Below are positions 1 to 8,221 of a stretch of DNA of 28,906 nt, in pieces. The translations under genes were made by a program, and so were the position numbers. Source of the DNA: an uncultured Rhodanobacteraceae bacterium (GTDB lineage: Bacteria > Pseudomonadota > Gammaproteobacteria > Xanthomonadales > SZUA-5); the NCBI GenBank assembly GCA_937928755.1, contig CALEZI010000069.1, forward strand, positions 1 through 28,906, read 5' to 3'. The notes beneath the pieces are model-generated. The model was not told the DNA's origin. It made no database searches and saw nothing but the letters and a program-made list of their open reading frames with translations. Within the stretch, counting starts at the first letter, position 1; each line of letters begins with the position of its first letter.

Positions 1-579
1 GGCAAACAGGCAGTGCGCGGCGGCAGTAGCGCGCCGCTGCCATTCTGGGTGTGGTTGATTACCGGATTCGCGCTCGGCGTCGGCTTGTCGATGTTCTTCA
101 TCCTGCGCGACGGCATGCCAACGTCGGGGCCGCGACCGAATCCGAACGCGCAGCCTGCCGGCGAGGGCGACAAACCGCTGGTCGAGCTGGCCGCCGGTGA
201 CAGCCGCGCCGCGCCGGAGCAGAAAAAGCCCCGCTACGACTTCTATTCGGTGTTGCCGGAGATCGAAGTGGTGATCCCGGACGCCGAATTGACCGAGCAG
301 TCGCAGAAGCCGCCGCCCCCGGTCGCGGCCGGTGCCAGTGCAGTGCGCATGTTCCTGCAGGTCGGCAGCTTCGGCAATTCCGGCGATGCCGAGGCCCTCA
401 AGGCGCGCATGGCCTTGCTCGGCGTGCAGGCGCAGGTGACGCCGGTGAAGATCAACGATCGCACCTGGCATCGGGTCCGCGTCGGACCCTACACTGACGC
501 CCGTGCGCTGGAAGCCGCAAAACGCGAGCTGGCGGGTGCCAACATCGAGGCAATCGCGCTACGCGAAACCGGCGGCTGA
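1..579 (+). CDS. SPOR-domain membrane protein (5' end outside window)
   Basis: The reading frame is open from base 1, so the true start lies upstream; the first in-window start (GTG at 13) would come just before the membrane segment and is probably not used. Visible order: a short basic N-terminal stretch, one transmembrane helix (FWVWLITGFALGVGLSMFFI), a Pro-rich linker of about 80 residues, and a C-terminal SPOR domain of about 70 residues beginning near MFLQVGSFGNSGDAEALKA and ending near the stop. SPOR domains bind denuded septal peptidoglycan, and single-pass proteins of this layout (FtsN/DedD type) act in cell division or envelope maintenance. The architecture is clear, but identity with FtsN itself is not shown. 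The protein is expected in the inner membrane with SPOR in the periplasm. Confidence 0.88.
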   Translation, partial: GKQAVRGGSSAPLPFWVWLITGFALGVGLSMFFILRDGMPTSGPRPNPNAQPAGEGDKPLVELAAGDSRAAPEQKKPRYDFYSVLPEIEVVIPDAELTEQSQKPPPPVAAGASAVRMFLQVGSFGNSGDAEALKARMALLGVQAQVTPVKINDRTWHRVRVGPYTDARALEAAKRELAGANIEAIALRETGG

Positions 580-581
580 CC

Positions 582-621
582 GGTGCTGGGTGTTGGTGTT
601 GGTGATTGGTGTCGGTGTTGG
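582..621. repeat. GT-rich simple repeat (GGTGTTGGTG)
   Basis: Degenerate repetition of GGTGTTGGTG directly after the SPOR-protein stop. A similar GT-rich stretch occurs at 4846-4866, where it has an inverted partner. No function can be assigned. Confidence 0.4.
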
Positions 622-647
622 AATGAGTGGGAAGAGGGTGCGCGGGT

Positions 648-718
648 GTAGGAGCGACGTGTGCGTCGCGACCGATGCACGCCGAGCCTGACGGTCGCGA
701 CGTGCACGTCGCTCCTGC
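648..718. repeat. REP pair, family 1 (GTAGGAGCGACG), copy 1
   Basis: Two inverted arms, GTAGGAGCGACGTGTGCGTC and its near complement ending GACGTGCACGTCGCTCCTGC, separated by about 25 bases. Each arm is itself a small hairpin (GCGACG-tgt-GCGTCGC). This layout, opening with GTAG, matches paired REP sequences (BIME-like) known from gammaproteobacteria. Further copies are at 2453-2524, 15214-15285 and 26911-26983. Confidence 0.85.
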
Positions 719-768
719 AACGGCTCAGCGGAAACTGACAGCGAGCCGCCGCTCGAACGCGCGCTGCC

Positions 769-774
769 TATACT
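769..774 (+). promoter_or_regulatory. Possible -10 box (TATACT) of the ETF-QO gene
   Basis: TATACT lies 33 bases before the ATG at 808. No good -35 hexamer stands 16-18 bases upstream. The call rests on similarity to TANACT-like boxes at about the same distance from other starts in the window. Confidence 0.38.
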
Positions 775-807
775 CGGCGCCTACCGGAAGCGAGCGAGGA
801 TGCCGCC

Positions 808-2406
808 ATGAGCGAACGCGATGTGATGCAGTACGACGTGGTGATCGTCGGCGCCGGCCCGGCCGGTCTCGCCTGCGCGATCCGCCTGAAGCAGCTCAAG
901 CCCGAACTCGGCGTCTGCGTGATCGAGAAGGCCTCGGTGGTCGGCGCGCAGATCCTGTCGGGCGCGGTCATCGAGCCGCAACCGCTGGATGAACTGCTGC
1001 CTGGCTGGCGCGATGCGCCGCCGCCAATCTGCGTGCCGGCGAAACGCGACGATTTCCGCTTCCTCACGCGAACCGGCGCATGGTCGATGCCGACCCCGCC
1101 GCAGATGCACAATGCCGGCAATTTCATCGTCTCGCTGTCGGCGATGTGCGCCTGGATGGCACCGCAGGCCGAGGCGCTCGGCGTCGAGATCTTCCCGGGA
1201 TTCGCCGCCGCCGAGACGCTGGTCGACGACGCCGGCACGGTGATCGGCGTGCGCATCGGCGACATGGGCGTGGCCCGCGACGGCACGCCCAAGGACAGCT
1301 ACACCCAGGGCATCGACATCCATGCCGGCGTCACCATCCTCGCCGAGGGTGCGCGCGGGCACCTGACCAAACAGTTGATCAAGCGCTTCGAGCTGGACGC
1401 GGCGAGCGATCCGCAGACGTATTCGATCGGCATCAAGGAGCTCTGGCAGCTGCGACCGGGCAGCGGCGAACCGGGCTTGATCGTGCACACCATCGGCTGG
1501 CCGATGGACACCGCCACCTATGGCGGCAGCTTCCTCTACCACATGGACCAGGACCGGGTCGCACTCGGCGTGGTCTGCGGCCTCGACTACAAGGATCCGC
1601 TGTTCCAGCCTTACGAGGCCTTCCAGCAGTGGAAGCACCACCCGTACATCAAGCCGATGCTGGAGGGCGGTTCGATCGTCTCGGCCGGCGCGCGCGCGAT
1701 CGTCACCGGCGGTTACCAGTCGCTGCCCAAGGTGGAGATGCCCGGCGCGATGCTGGTCGGCGATACCGCCGGCCTGCTCAACGTGCCGAAGATCAAGGGC
1801 ACGCACCAGGCGATGCGCTCCGGCATGCTTGCCGCTGAACACTATGCCGAGACCGCTCGCGCGGAAGGCTGGGACGCCAAGCTGCGCGGCTCTGCGGTGA
1901 TGGAAGAGTTGCGCCGCGTGCGCAACGTCAAGCCGGCGTTCAAGAAGGGCCTGTGGGTGGGCCTGGCCAATGCGGGGCTGGAAACCGTGCTCGGCGGCGC
2001 CAGTCCGTGGACGCTGCGGAACAAGCCCGACTATGCGCAGCTCAAGCGCGTCGACAACTACGTCACGCCGGACCGCGGTTGGGTCGAGCGCTCGCTGCCG
2101 CCGCGCGATCGGCTGCAGGGCGTCTATTTCGCGTCGACCGCACACGACGAGGACCAACCGGTGCACCTCAAGGTCGCCGACACCTCGATCTGCATCGGCC
2201 AGTGCGCAGAAGAATTCCAGAACCCATGTACCCGCTTCTGCCCGGCCGGCGTCTACGAAATGGTCGAGGAGGAGGGCGGCAAGCGCCTGCAGATCAACGC
2301 CTCCAACTGCGTGCACTGCAAGACCTGCGACATCAAGGATCCCTACCAGATCATCAACTGGGTGACGCCGGAGGGCGGCTCGGGACCGAATTACCAGAAC
2401 CTTTGA
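808..2406 (+). CDS. Electron transfer flavoprotein-ubiquinone oxidoreductase
   Basis: Full-length (532 residues) ETF-QO, the membrane-associated enzyme that takes electrons from reduced ETF and passes them to ubiquinone, linking fatty-acid and amino-acid oxidation to respiration. The N-terminus has the FAD dinucleotide-binding motif VGAGPAG (residues 14-20). The C-terminus carries the [4Fe-4S] ferredoxin-like region: CIGQC and NPCTRFCPAGVYE (Cys474, Cys478), then NCVHCKTCDIKDP (Cys501, Cys504, Cys507) and the family-typical ending PEGGSGPNYQNL. A purine-rich GCGAGGA stands about 8 bases before the ATG at 808, supporting this start over the in-frame ATG at 826. It is monocistronic here, with REP pairs on both sides; the ETF subunit genes are not in the window. 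The family call is secure. Confidence 0.97.
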   Translation: MSERDVMQYDVVIVGAGPAGLACAIRLKQLKPELGVCVIEKASVVGAQILSGAVIEPQPLDELLPGWRDAPPPICVPAKRDDFRFLTRTGAWSMPTPPQMHNAGNFIVSLSAMCAWMAPQAEALGVEIFPGFAAAETLVDDAGTVIGVRIGDMGVARDGTPKDSYTQGIDIHAGVTILAEGARGHLTKQLIKRFELDAASDPQTYSIGIKELWQLRPGSGEPGLIVHTIGWPMDTATYGGSFLYHMDQDRVALGVVCGLDYKDPLFQPYEAFQQWKHHPYIKPMLEGGSIVSAGARAIVTGGYQSLPKVEMPGAMLVGDTAGLLNVPKIKGTHQAMRSGMLAAEHYAETARAEGWDAKLRGSAVMEELRRVRNVKPAFKKGLWVGLANAGLETVLGGASPWTLRNKPDYAQLKRVDNYVTPDRGWVERSLPPRDRLQGVYFASTAHDEDQPVHLKVADTSICIGQCAEEFQNPCTRFCPAGVYEMVEEEGGKRLQINASNCVHCKTCDIKDPYQIINWVTPEGGSGPNYQNL

Positions 2407-2452
2407 GCACGGTTGTCGGTTGTTGGCAGCAGCGAAGAGCAACAGCGATGTT

Positions 2453-2524
2453 GCAGGAGCGAACGTGTACGTCGCGACCGAGGCCCAGCGAATTCGGCGG
2501 TCGCGACGTACACGTCGCTCCTGC
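2453..2524. repeat. REP pair, family 1, copy 2
   Basis: Inverted arms GCAGGAGCGAACGTGTACGT and CGACGTACACGTCGCTCCTGC-like, with an inner spacer containing GAATTC. It fills most of the gap between the convergent ETF-QO and mutM genes, where it may act as an mRNA 3'-end hairpin for either gene. Confidence 0.85.
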
Positions 2525-2536
2525 GGTAAGCGACGT

Positions 2537-3349
2537 TCAACGCTGGCACCTGGGGCAATAGAAGCTCGACCGCTGCCCCAGTCGAACGCTCCTGATCGGC
2601 GTGGCGCACACTCGGCACGGCTCGCCGGCACGGCCGTACACCTGCAACTCCTGCTCGAAATAGCCGGGCTCGCCATCGGGCTTGAGAAAATCGCGCAACG
2701 TGGTGCCGCCGCGCTCGATGGCATGGCCGAGGATCGCCTTGACCGACTGCGCCAGCGCTTCGAAGCGCGCCCTCGAGACGCGGCCGGCGGCGCGGCGTGG
2801 ATCGATGCCGGCGCGAAACAGCGCTTCGGCGGCGTAGATGTTGCCGACGCCGACGACGATCGCCTGGTCCATCAGAAAGTGTTTGACCGGGCCGCTGCGA
2901 GCAAACGCTCGCGCGTGCAGGTAAGCGCCGTCGAAGCCAACGTCGAAAGGTTCAGGCCCGAGTGCCGACAACAGGGGATGCACCTCGCCCGTCGGCTGCC
3001 ACAGCAGGCAACCAAAACGGCGCGGATCGTTGTAGCGCAACAGGCGGCCGTCGCCCAGCAACAGGTCCCAATGGTCATGCGCGCGCAGCGGTGCGTCGCC
3101 TTCCAGCACCCGCAGACTGCCGCTCATGCCCAGATGCACGATGGCGCTGCCGCGGGTGTTGTCGAGCAGCAGGTACTTGGCGCGCCGGCGCACCCGGTCG
3201 ATCGGCAACCCGAGCAATCCGTTCGCCACCGCATCCGGCACCGGCCAGCGCAATCGCCGCTCGCGCAGCAGCAGCCGGCGCACCACGCGCCCGGCCAGAT
3301 GCGGCTCGATGCCGCGGCGGGTGGTTTCGACTTCGGGGAGTTCGGGCAC
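2537..3349 (-). CDS. mutM: Formamidopyrimidine-DNA glycosylase (MutM/Fpg)
   Basis: Bifunctional base-excision repair enzyme that removes 8-oxoguanine and formamidopyrimidines and nicks the abasic site. The protein begins PELPEVETTRRGI: after Met removal, Pro is the catalytic nucleophile and Glu3 the acid. Lys58 lies in RRRAKYLL, and the helix-two-turns-helix segment (VGVGNIYAAEALFRAGI) follows at mid-protein. The C-terminal zinc finger has Cys245, Cys248, Cys265 and Cys268, with Arg260 in GQRSSFYC. At 270 residues it is the normal length. The start is GTG at 3349, because the family requires Pro directly after Met. No Shine-Dalgarno is visible: the leader is the pyrimidine arm of the 3353-3504 element. 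The gene follows the LOG-family gene on the same strand. Confidence 0.97.
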   Translation of the reverse strand: MPELPEVETTRRGIEPHLAGRVVRRLLLRERRLRWPVPDAVANGLLGLPIDRVRRRAKYLLLDNTRGSAIVHLGMSGSLRVLEGDAPLRAHDHWDLLLGDGRLLRYNDPRRFGCLLWQPTGEVHPLLSALGPEPFDVGFDGAYLHARAFARSGPVKHFLMDQAIVVGVGNIYAAEALFRAGIDPRRAAGRVSRARFEALAQSVKAILGHAIERGGTTLRDFLKPDGEPGYFEQELQVYGRAGEPCRVCATPIRSVRLGQRSSFYCPRCQR

Positions 3350-3352
3350 GTT

Positions 3353-3504
3353 GGGCGGGAAAAAGGGAAAAGGAAAATGGAAAAGGGGAAAGCGCGGAAG
3401 CTCTCAGCGTGGCAGGACCGCCGATGAGGCATTCTCAGGGCCCAAAGCCATCGGATTACGTGTTTCCCGCCGTTCCTTTTTCCATTTTCCCTTTTCCATT
3501 TTCC
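3353..3504. repeat. Purine/pyrimidine inverted element, copy A
   Basis: Left arm about 3353-3391 (GGGAAAAGGAAAATGGAAAA on the plus strand), right arm about 3463-3504 (its pyrimidine complement), with a core of about 70 bases between. Read along the transcribed minus strand, the element begins 4 bases after the LOG-gene stop and ends 3 bases before the mutM GTG, so it fills the whole intergenic gap. Copies B-E have similar arms but different cores. Confidence 0.85.
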
Positions 3505-3508
3505 TGCT

Positions 3509-4099
3509 TCACCTGGCCGCCGCCAGACTACGCGCATCCTCGCGCCAGCGCGGCGTCGCGCGGATCGTCGGCAGTACCTCTTCGGCGCGGTCGACGAGGG
3601 TCCACATGGCGCGGTGTTCGCGATTCATGAAGCGCTCGTCGATGCTGCGCTCGAGCACGCGCACCACGTCGTCGTAGAAACCACGCGTGTTGAGCAGGAT
3701 GATCGGGCCGAAATACAGGCCCAGGCGCTTGAGCGTGATCGCCTCGAACAACTCCTCGAGGGTGCCGCAGCCCCCCGGAAGCGCGACCACCGCGTCGCTG
3801 CCGGTGAGCAGCTTGTGCTTGCGCTCGCGCATGTCCTCGACCAGTTCCAGCCGCGTCAGCCCGGGGTGGCCCCACTCCAGATCGGCCATGAAACGCGGCA
3901 GGATACCGATGACTTCACCGCCAGCGGCCAAGGCACCGTCCGCCACCGCACCCATCGAGCCCGTGCTGCCGCCGCCATACACCACGCTGCAGCCACCGCC
4001 GGCCAGCGCCATGCCGAGTGCGTGCGCCTGCTCGCGATAAACCGCATCGGCGGTCGCGCTGGAGGCGCAGTAGACGCACACGCGCAAGCCGGCGCTCAT
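3509..4099 (-). CDS. LOG-family cytokinin-type nucleoside 5'-monophosphate phosphoribohydrolase
   Basis: A 196-residue Rossmann-like protein of the LOG (Lonely Guy)/lysine-decarboxylase-like family. Members hydrolyse the N-glycosidic bond of (N6-modified) AMP to give free base and ribose 5-phosphate. The diagnostic PGGCGTLEE motif is present, preceded by VYGGGSTGSMGAVA (nucleotide-binding loop) and RKHKLL, and followed by a typical RGFYDDVVRVLERSI segment. The physiological substrate in bacteria outside plant hosts is generally unknown. I chose ATG at 4099: AAGAAG lies about 6 bases upstream and the start is 2 bases after the DUF4124 stop. A GTG at 4105, overlapping that stop, is the alternative. 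The tight junction indicates translational coupling in a DUF4124-LOG-mutM operon. Confidence 0.92.
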   Translation of the reverse strand: MSAGLRVCVYCASSATADAVYREQAHALGMALAGGGCSVVYGGGSTGSMGAVADGALAAGGEVIGILPRFMADLEWGHPGLTRLELVEDMRERKHKLLTGSDAVVALPGGCGTLEELFEAITLKRLGLYFGPIILLNTRGFYDDVVRVLERSIDERFMNREHRAMWTLVDRAEEVLPTIRATPRWREDARSLAAAR

Positions 4100-4101
4100 G
4101 G

Positions 4102-4755
4102 TCACTTCTTTTCGTTCATCTTGACCCGTGCCAGCGCAGCCTTGTAGCGCGCCAGATCGCGCTCGTAGTCGGCGCGTGCGGAGTCCTTCTCGCCTTCCCG
4201 GTCCTTGAGGAATTGCTTCTGTCGCTCGATCTCGGCGCGTTCGCCGGCGATCATTTCCTTCAGCGCATCACTGACCACCTGACCGCCGCGCTCCATTTCG
4301 GCCGCTTGTGCGACCAGCCCGGCCAGGCTCTGCTCGCGCGCCCCGATCTCGATCCGACGCGCCTCGACGGTCTGGTTGAGCAGGTCGATGCGCTGATTGA
4401 AGGAACGCACCAGATCCTCCTCGTTGGCGTAGGAGTTGAGCAACGCCTCGTCGGCCTTGCGGCGCTCCTCGGCAGCCTTGGCGTCGGCGATCGCCTTGTC
4501 CTCCGCGGCTTGCTGGGCGGCGATTTCTTCCGGCGTCATGGCACGATCGATGCGCTCCACCGACACGCCGCGATCGCTGAAACGCTCGCGCGCATATTCC
4601 TTGGCCTCGGGCGGAATCTGGTCGCTGTAATGCACGTTGCCCTGCTGATCGGTCCATTTGTAGAGCTTTTTCCCGCTCGACTGCGCCTGCGCCGTGGACA
4701 GCGCCAGGATCGCGGCAAGGGCCAGGGCGGCGGTTAGGATCGCTCGAAGTTGCAT
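4102..4755 (-). CDS. Exported DUF4124 protein with coiled coil
   Basis: A 217-residue protein with a clear signal peptide (MQLRAILTAALALAAILALS, cleavage probably after AQA). A DUF4124 segment follows (KLYKWTDQQGNVHYSDQIPP, residues about 29-48). The remainder, about residues 70-215, is charged and Glu/Ala/Arg-rich with heptad character, so probably a long coiled coil, ending in a Lys-rich tail. DUF4124 proteins are common periplasmic proteins of gammaproteobacteria with no established role. The start at 4755 is set by a strong GGAGGT (4762-4767 on the minus strand) 6 bases upstream and by the signal peptide; the frame extends further upstream but without signal-peptide sense. It is followed immediately by the LOG-family gene. 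Confidence 0.88.
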   Translation of the reverse strand: MQLRAILTAALALAAILALSTAQAQSSGKKLYKWTDQQGNVHYSDQIPPEAKEYARERFSDRGVSVERIDRAMTPEEIAAQQAAEDKAIADAKAAEERRKADEALLNSYANEEDLVRSFNQRIDLLNQTVEARRIEIGAREQSLAGLVAQAAEMERGGQVVSDALKEMIAGERAEIERQKQFLKDREGEKDSARADYERDLARYKAALARVKMNEKK

Positions 4756-4794
4756 GAATCTACCTCCGCAATGCAGCAGGGTCCGGAAGTCGAC

Positions 4795-4800
4795 ATTGTA
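4795..4800 (-). promoter_or_regulatory. Possible -10 box (TACAAT) of the DUF4124-LOG-mutM operon
   Basis: TACAAT on the minus strand, one base from the TATAAT consensus, 39 bases before the ATG at 4755. No convincing -35 hexamer. Confidence 0.4.
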
Positions 4801-4845
4801 GAGAAGCCAGCCTCGCACACGCTGAACCGATCTGCAAAAAAGCCG

Positions 4846-4962
4846 GTGTTGGTTGTGGGTGTCGGTGCCGGTAGAAGCGCGGCGATCTTGTGCACGCCGG
4901 ACTCCGCGCGCGCCACGGTGCTCCTGATCCGCTCTTTCCGACAGCAACACCCACGACCCACA
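4846..4962. repeat. Long inverted repeat with GT-rich arms
   Basis: Left arm TGTTGGTTGTGGGTGTCGG (about 4847-4865) and right arm CGACAGCAACACCCACGACC (from about 4939) are imperfect complements around a GC-rich core of about 70 bases. It lies between the SNF2 helicase stop and the DUF4124 gene, both minus strand. The layout (paired arms, variable core, between co-directional genes) resembles the purine/pyrimidine elements, but the arm sequence is different. Confidence 0.55.
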
Positions 4963-4969
4963 GCGCTCT

Positions 4970-7900
4970 TCAGTCCAGCAGTGCCAGCCAGTCGTCCGCT
5001 GTCAGCATTGATGCCAGGCTCTGGCCGGACTCGTCGAACAGCGCATCGGCGAGTTCGCGCTTGCGTGCCTGCAGGGCGAGGATGCGTTCCTCGACGCTGT
5101 CGCCGGCAATCAGTCGGTAAACGAACACCGGCTTGTCCTGACCGATGCGATGCGCGCGATCGGTAGCCTGCGACTCGACCGCAGGATTCCACCACGGGTC
5201 GTAATGGATCACGGTATCGGCGCGGGTGAGATTCAAGCCGAAGCCGCCGGCCCGCAGGCTGATCAGGAACAGCGGCACCTCGCCACGCTGGAAGCGCTGC
5301 ACCGGCATTGCGCGATCCTCGGTCTGTCCGGTCAACTTGACGTAACGGATGCGCTCGGCGTGCAACTCCGCTTCGATCAGTTCGAGCATGCTGGTGAACT
5401 GGCTGAACACCAGGATGCGGCGTCCGGCAGCGATCAATTCGTGCAGCATGTCCATCAGATAGTCGAGCTTGGCCGACGGCGCCGCCTTGCCGCGTTCGAG
5501 TGCGATCAGGCGCGGGTCGCAGCAAACCTGGCGCAGGCGCATCAGCCCTTCGAGCACGCGCATGCGGTTGCGCTCGAAGCTCTGCGCCGCGATGTAGCCG
5601 CGGATCTCCTCGGCGTAACTGGCGCGCATCGTCTCATAAAGATCGCGCTGGCGCCCGTCCATCGCGATGGTGCGGGTCACCTCGGTCTTTTGCGGCAGGT
5701 CGGCGACCACCTGGTCCTTGGTCCGCCGCAGCAGGAACGGTCGGATGCGCCGGCGCAGGCGTTCGCGGGTGTCGCGGTCGCGACCTTTTTCGATCGGCTT
5801 GCGGAAGTTTCGCGCGAAGTCGGCCTTCGAGCCGAGCAGGCCGGGCAGCAAGAAGTCGAACTGCGCCCAGAGTTCGCCGAGGTGGTTCTCCAGCGGCGTG
5901 CCAGTCAGACAGACGCGCTGGCGCGCCTCCAGCTTGCGCGCCGCGCGCGCCGCCAGGGTGGCCGGGTTCTTGACCATCTGCGACTCGTCCAGCACCACCA
6001 GAAACCAGGGTTGCGCCACCAGCGCGTCGACATCACGGGCGAGCACCGGGTAAGTGGTCAGTACCAGGTCGACATCGGCGAACCGCGAGCGCCGCTTGCC
6101 GCGCTCCGGTCCCGCATGCACCAACTGGCGCAATGAAGGCGCGAAACGCGCCGTTTCGGCCGCCCAGTTCGGCAACACGCTTTTCGGACACACCACCAGG
6201 GTCGGGCGGTCGGCGCGCCCGGCTTCCTGCTCGCCGACCAGATAGGCCAGCACCTGCACGGTCTTGCCCAGGCCCATGTCGTCGGCGAGGATGCCCGACA
6301 GCCCGGACTCACCGAGGAATCGCAGCCATGACAGGCCTTCGACCTGATACGGGCGCAGCGCGGCATGCAGCGCAACGGGCACCGGGGTCGCCACCATCCC
6401 CGAGAATCGCGCCAGGCGGTCGGCGAGTTCGCGCACCGCGCCAGCGCCGGGCCACATGCGCTTGCCGGCGGCGAGTTCGGTTTCCAGTTCGATCAGCACC
6501 GCCGCACGCGAGCGCGGCAGTTGCAACCGCCTTTGGTCGATGGCGCCGGTCTCGCCCAACTCGTTGAGGGTGTCGAGGATGAAGCGCAGGCGACCGGCTG
6601 CGATCGGCAGTCGGCGTTCTCCCGGCAAGGTCAGCGCGACGATCGCATCGGCCGCACTCGGCAACTCGTTGAATCGGCCATCGCGCAAGCCTTCGCGCAG
6701 CGTCGGCAACAGGTTGATGCGCTCGCCATCGACGTCGATGCCGAGTTCCACCGTGAGCGCGGCGTTCAACGAGTCGGCTTCGACTTCGCCATAGAACTTG
6801 TATTCGGCGTCGATCAGCTTGAGCGGGAAACGTGGTCCATATTCCAGCCGCCAACCCTCACTGCGCAGGCGTGGCAGCATCACGTAACAGAACTCGTTGA
6901 GCGCCTGCGGATCGCCGTCCGGGTTGATCACCCAGTCGCTTTGCTGCAGCCCGGGGTGGTCGATCATGGCGTGGCGATTGGAGATCAGCCCGAGTTGCTT
7001 CAGGCGCGTCGCCAGTCCGCGTTCGATCCCGCGATCGCGCGGATACAGGCGCACCTGTTCGCCGTCGAAGACACTGAGTTCGTCGGTCGGGTCGCTCTCG
7101 CCGACGCGCGCCGGCCCGTAACGGAAGGACAGGCGCGCGAAAGCGATCAGGCGCGCTCCCTTGCGACCGCGCGCTTCGAAGGTCGCGGCGCTCTGGTGCA
7201 GTGTCAGAATCGGCAATGGGGGTTCCACCGGCGGTCGTTCGACCGCCAGCTCATGCGGCAACGGAAATGCCGCGGGCAGGCGCGCGCGTTGGCGCGCGAC
7301 GAACGCGGCGACGGCGGAAGCCGGCAGCGGCGCCATCGTCAGCAACTCGCCGATCAGCGCCGCATCGAGCTCGGAGCTCAGCCGGCCGATTTGCCTTGCC
7401 ATGCCGTCGGCATACAACCAGCGATCGCCGAGACGCACGCAGTCGCCGCCACCGGCGTGGGCGTTCAGACGCTGGCAGCCGCGCGCATCGATCGTCCAGC
7501 TCCATTCGAGCACTCGGTCGTCGCCGGGCGTCAGCAGCAGACCCGGGCGCTGCCAGCCGCAACTGCCTTCGGCGGCGACGGCGAGCACGGCTTCAGTCAA
7601 AGCCGCGGCGGGCAGCCACCAGTAGTCGCCGTCAAACCAGACCGGCTTGCTGCGTCCGGTGGCCGCCAACAACATCTGCGATTCGACGCTCAGACTCTCA
7701 CGCCATTCGGGCAATACCTCGGCGGCGGACAAAGCCTCGAAGCGCCAGCCGCCGCCGGCGGCGCGCCAGCGACCGAGGCGCAAACCCAGCGCTCGCTGCT
7801 CGCCAAGGCTGTTGCCGAGCCAGCCGATACGACCCTCGCGTGGTTGCGACGAAACGCCGGTGTGGGCTGGCGGCGGCGCCGTCGCGATTGCGCTGTCACC

Positions 7901-8185
7901 GCCACCGGCGTGCAGCAACAGGGCCACGGCATGCTTGCACGCCACCTGGACCGGACAGCTGCAGTGCGATTCGATACGCCAGCGCTCGTCGCGCAACCAG
8001 GCGCGCACGTGTACCCGATAAGGCGTGCGCCGCGAGCCGCGGACCTCGCCGACGAGGATGCGTTCGTGTCCGGTTTCACGACGCTCGAGCCACAGCACCC
8101 GCCGTTCGCGCGCATAACGTTGACCGCGCCGCAGGTCGACGTCGGCGAAGCTCGCGCGCAATTGATCCAGGCCAGGGCGCCACAT
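4970..8185 (-). CDS. SNF2-family helicase with N-terminal SWIM zinc finger
   Basis: A 1071-residue SF2 DNA-translocase of the Swi2/Snf2 (RapA/HepA-like) class. Near the N-terminus is a SWIM zinc-binding motif CSCPVQVACKH (Cys75, Cys77, Cys83, His85). Residues about 130-590 are a poorly conserved region often seen in bacterial SWIM-SNF2 proteins. The ATPase core follows: DDMGLGKT with Walker A Lys641, VVLDESQ (motif II, Asp733, DESQ in place of DEAH), LTGTPLENH (motif III), and the C-terminal lobe with GGFGLNLTRADTVIHYDPWW and ATDRAHRIGQ (motif VI, residues about 1008-1016). Such proteins remodel protein-DNA or transcription complexes; the exact role of this subfamily is unknown. ATG at 8185 is the first sensible start, with only a weak GAGG upstream. 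The DUF4124 gene follows on the same strand after 214 bases. Confidence 0.93.
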   Translation of the reverse strand: MWRPGLDQLRASFADVDLRRGQRYARERRVLWLERRETGHERILVGEVRGSRRTPYRVHVRAWLRDERWRIESHCSCPVQVACKHAVALLLHAGGGDSAIATAPPPAHTGVSSQPREGRIGWLGNSLGEQRALGLRLGRWRAAGGGWRFEALSAAEVLPEWRESLSVESQMLLAATGRSKPVWFDGDYWWLPAAALTEAVLAVAAEGSCGWQRPGLLLTPGDDRVLEWSWTIDARGCQRLNAHAGGGDCVRLGDRWLYADGMARQIGRLSSELDAALIGELLTMAPLPASAVAAFVARQRARLPAAFPLPHELAVERPPVEPPLPILTLHQSAATFEARGRKGARLIAFARLSFRYGPARVGESDPTDELSVFDGEQVRLYPRDRGIERGLATRLKQLGLISNRHAMIDHPGLQQSDWVINPDGDPQALNEFCYVMLPRLRSEGWRLEYGPRFPLKLIDAEYKFYGEVEADSLNAALTVELGIDVDGERINLLPTLREGLRDGRFNELPSAADAIVALTLPGERRLPIAAGRLRFILDTLNELGETGAIDQRRLQLPRSRAAVLIELETELAAGKRMWPGAGAVRELADRLARFSGMVATPVPVALHAALRPYQVEGLSWLRFLGESGLSGILADDMGLGKTVQVLAYLVGEQEAGRADRPTLVVCPKSVLPNWAAETARFAPSLRQLVHAGPERGKRRSRFADVDLVLTTYPVLARDVDALVAQPWFLVVLDESQMVKNPATLAARAARKLEARQRVCLTGTPLENHLGELWAQFDFLLPGLLGSKADFARNFRKPIEKGRDRDTRERLRRRIRPFLLRRTKDQVVADLPQKTEVTRTIAMDGRQRDLYETMRASYAEEIRGYIAAQSFERNRMRVLEGLMRLRQVCCDPRLIALERGKAAPSAKLDYLMDMLHELIAAGRRILVFSQFTSMLELIEAELHAERIRYVKLTGQTEDRAMPVQRFQRGEVPLFLISLRAGGFGLNLTRADTVIHYDPWWNPAVESQATDRAHRIGQDKPVFVYRLIAGDSVEERILALQARKRELADALFDESGQSLASMLTADDWLALLD

Positions 8186-8221
8186 GGTCGTCGTCGCCGC
8201 CTCGCTGCAGGCAAACCATGG

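Noticed and set aside
648..718. REP pairs as insertion-sequence ends.
   Set aside because: The inner spacers are only 25-35 bases and encode nothing. The paired GTAGGAGC hairpins fit REP/BIME elements better.
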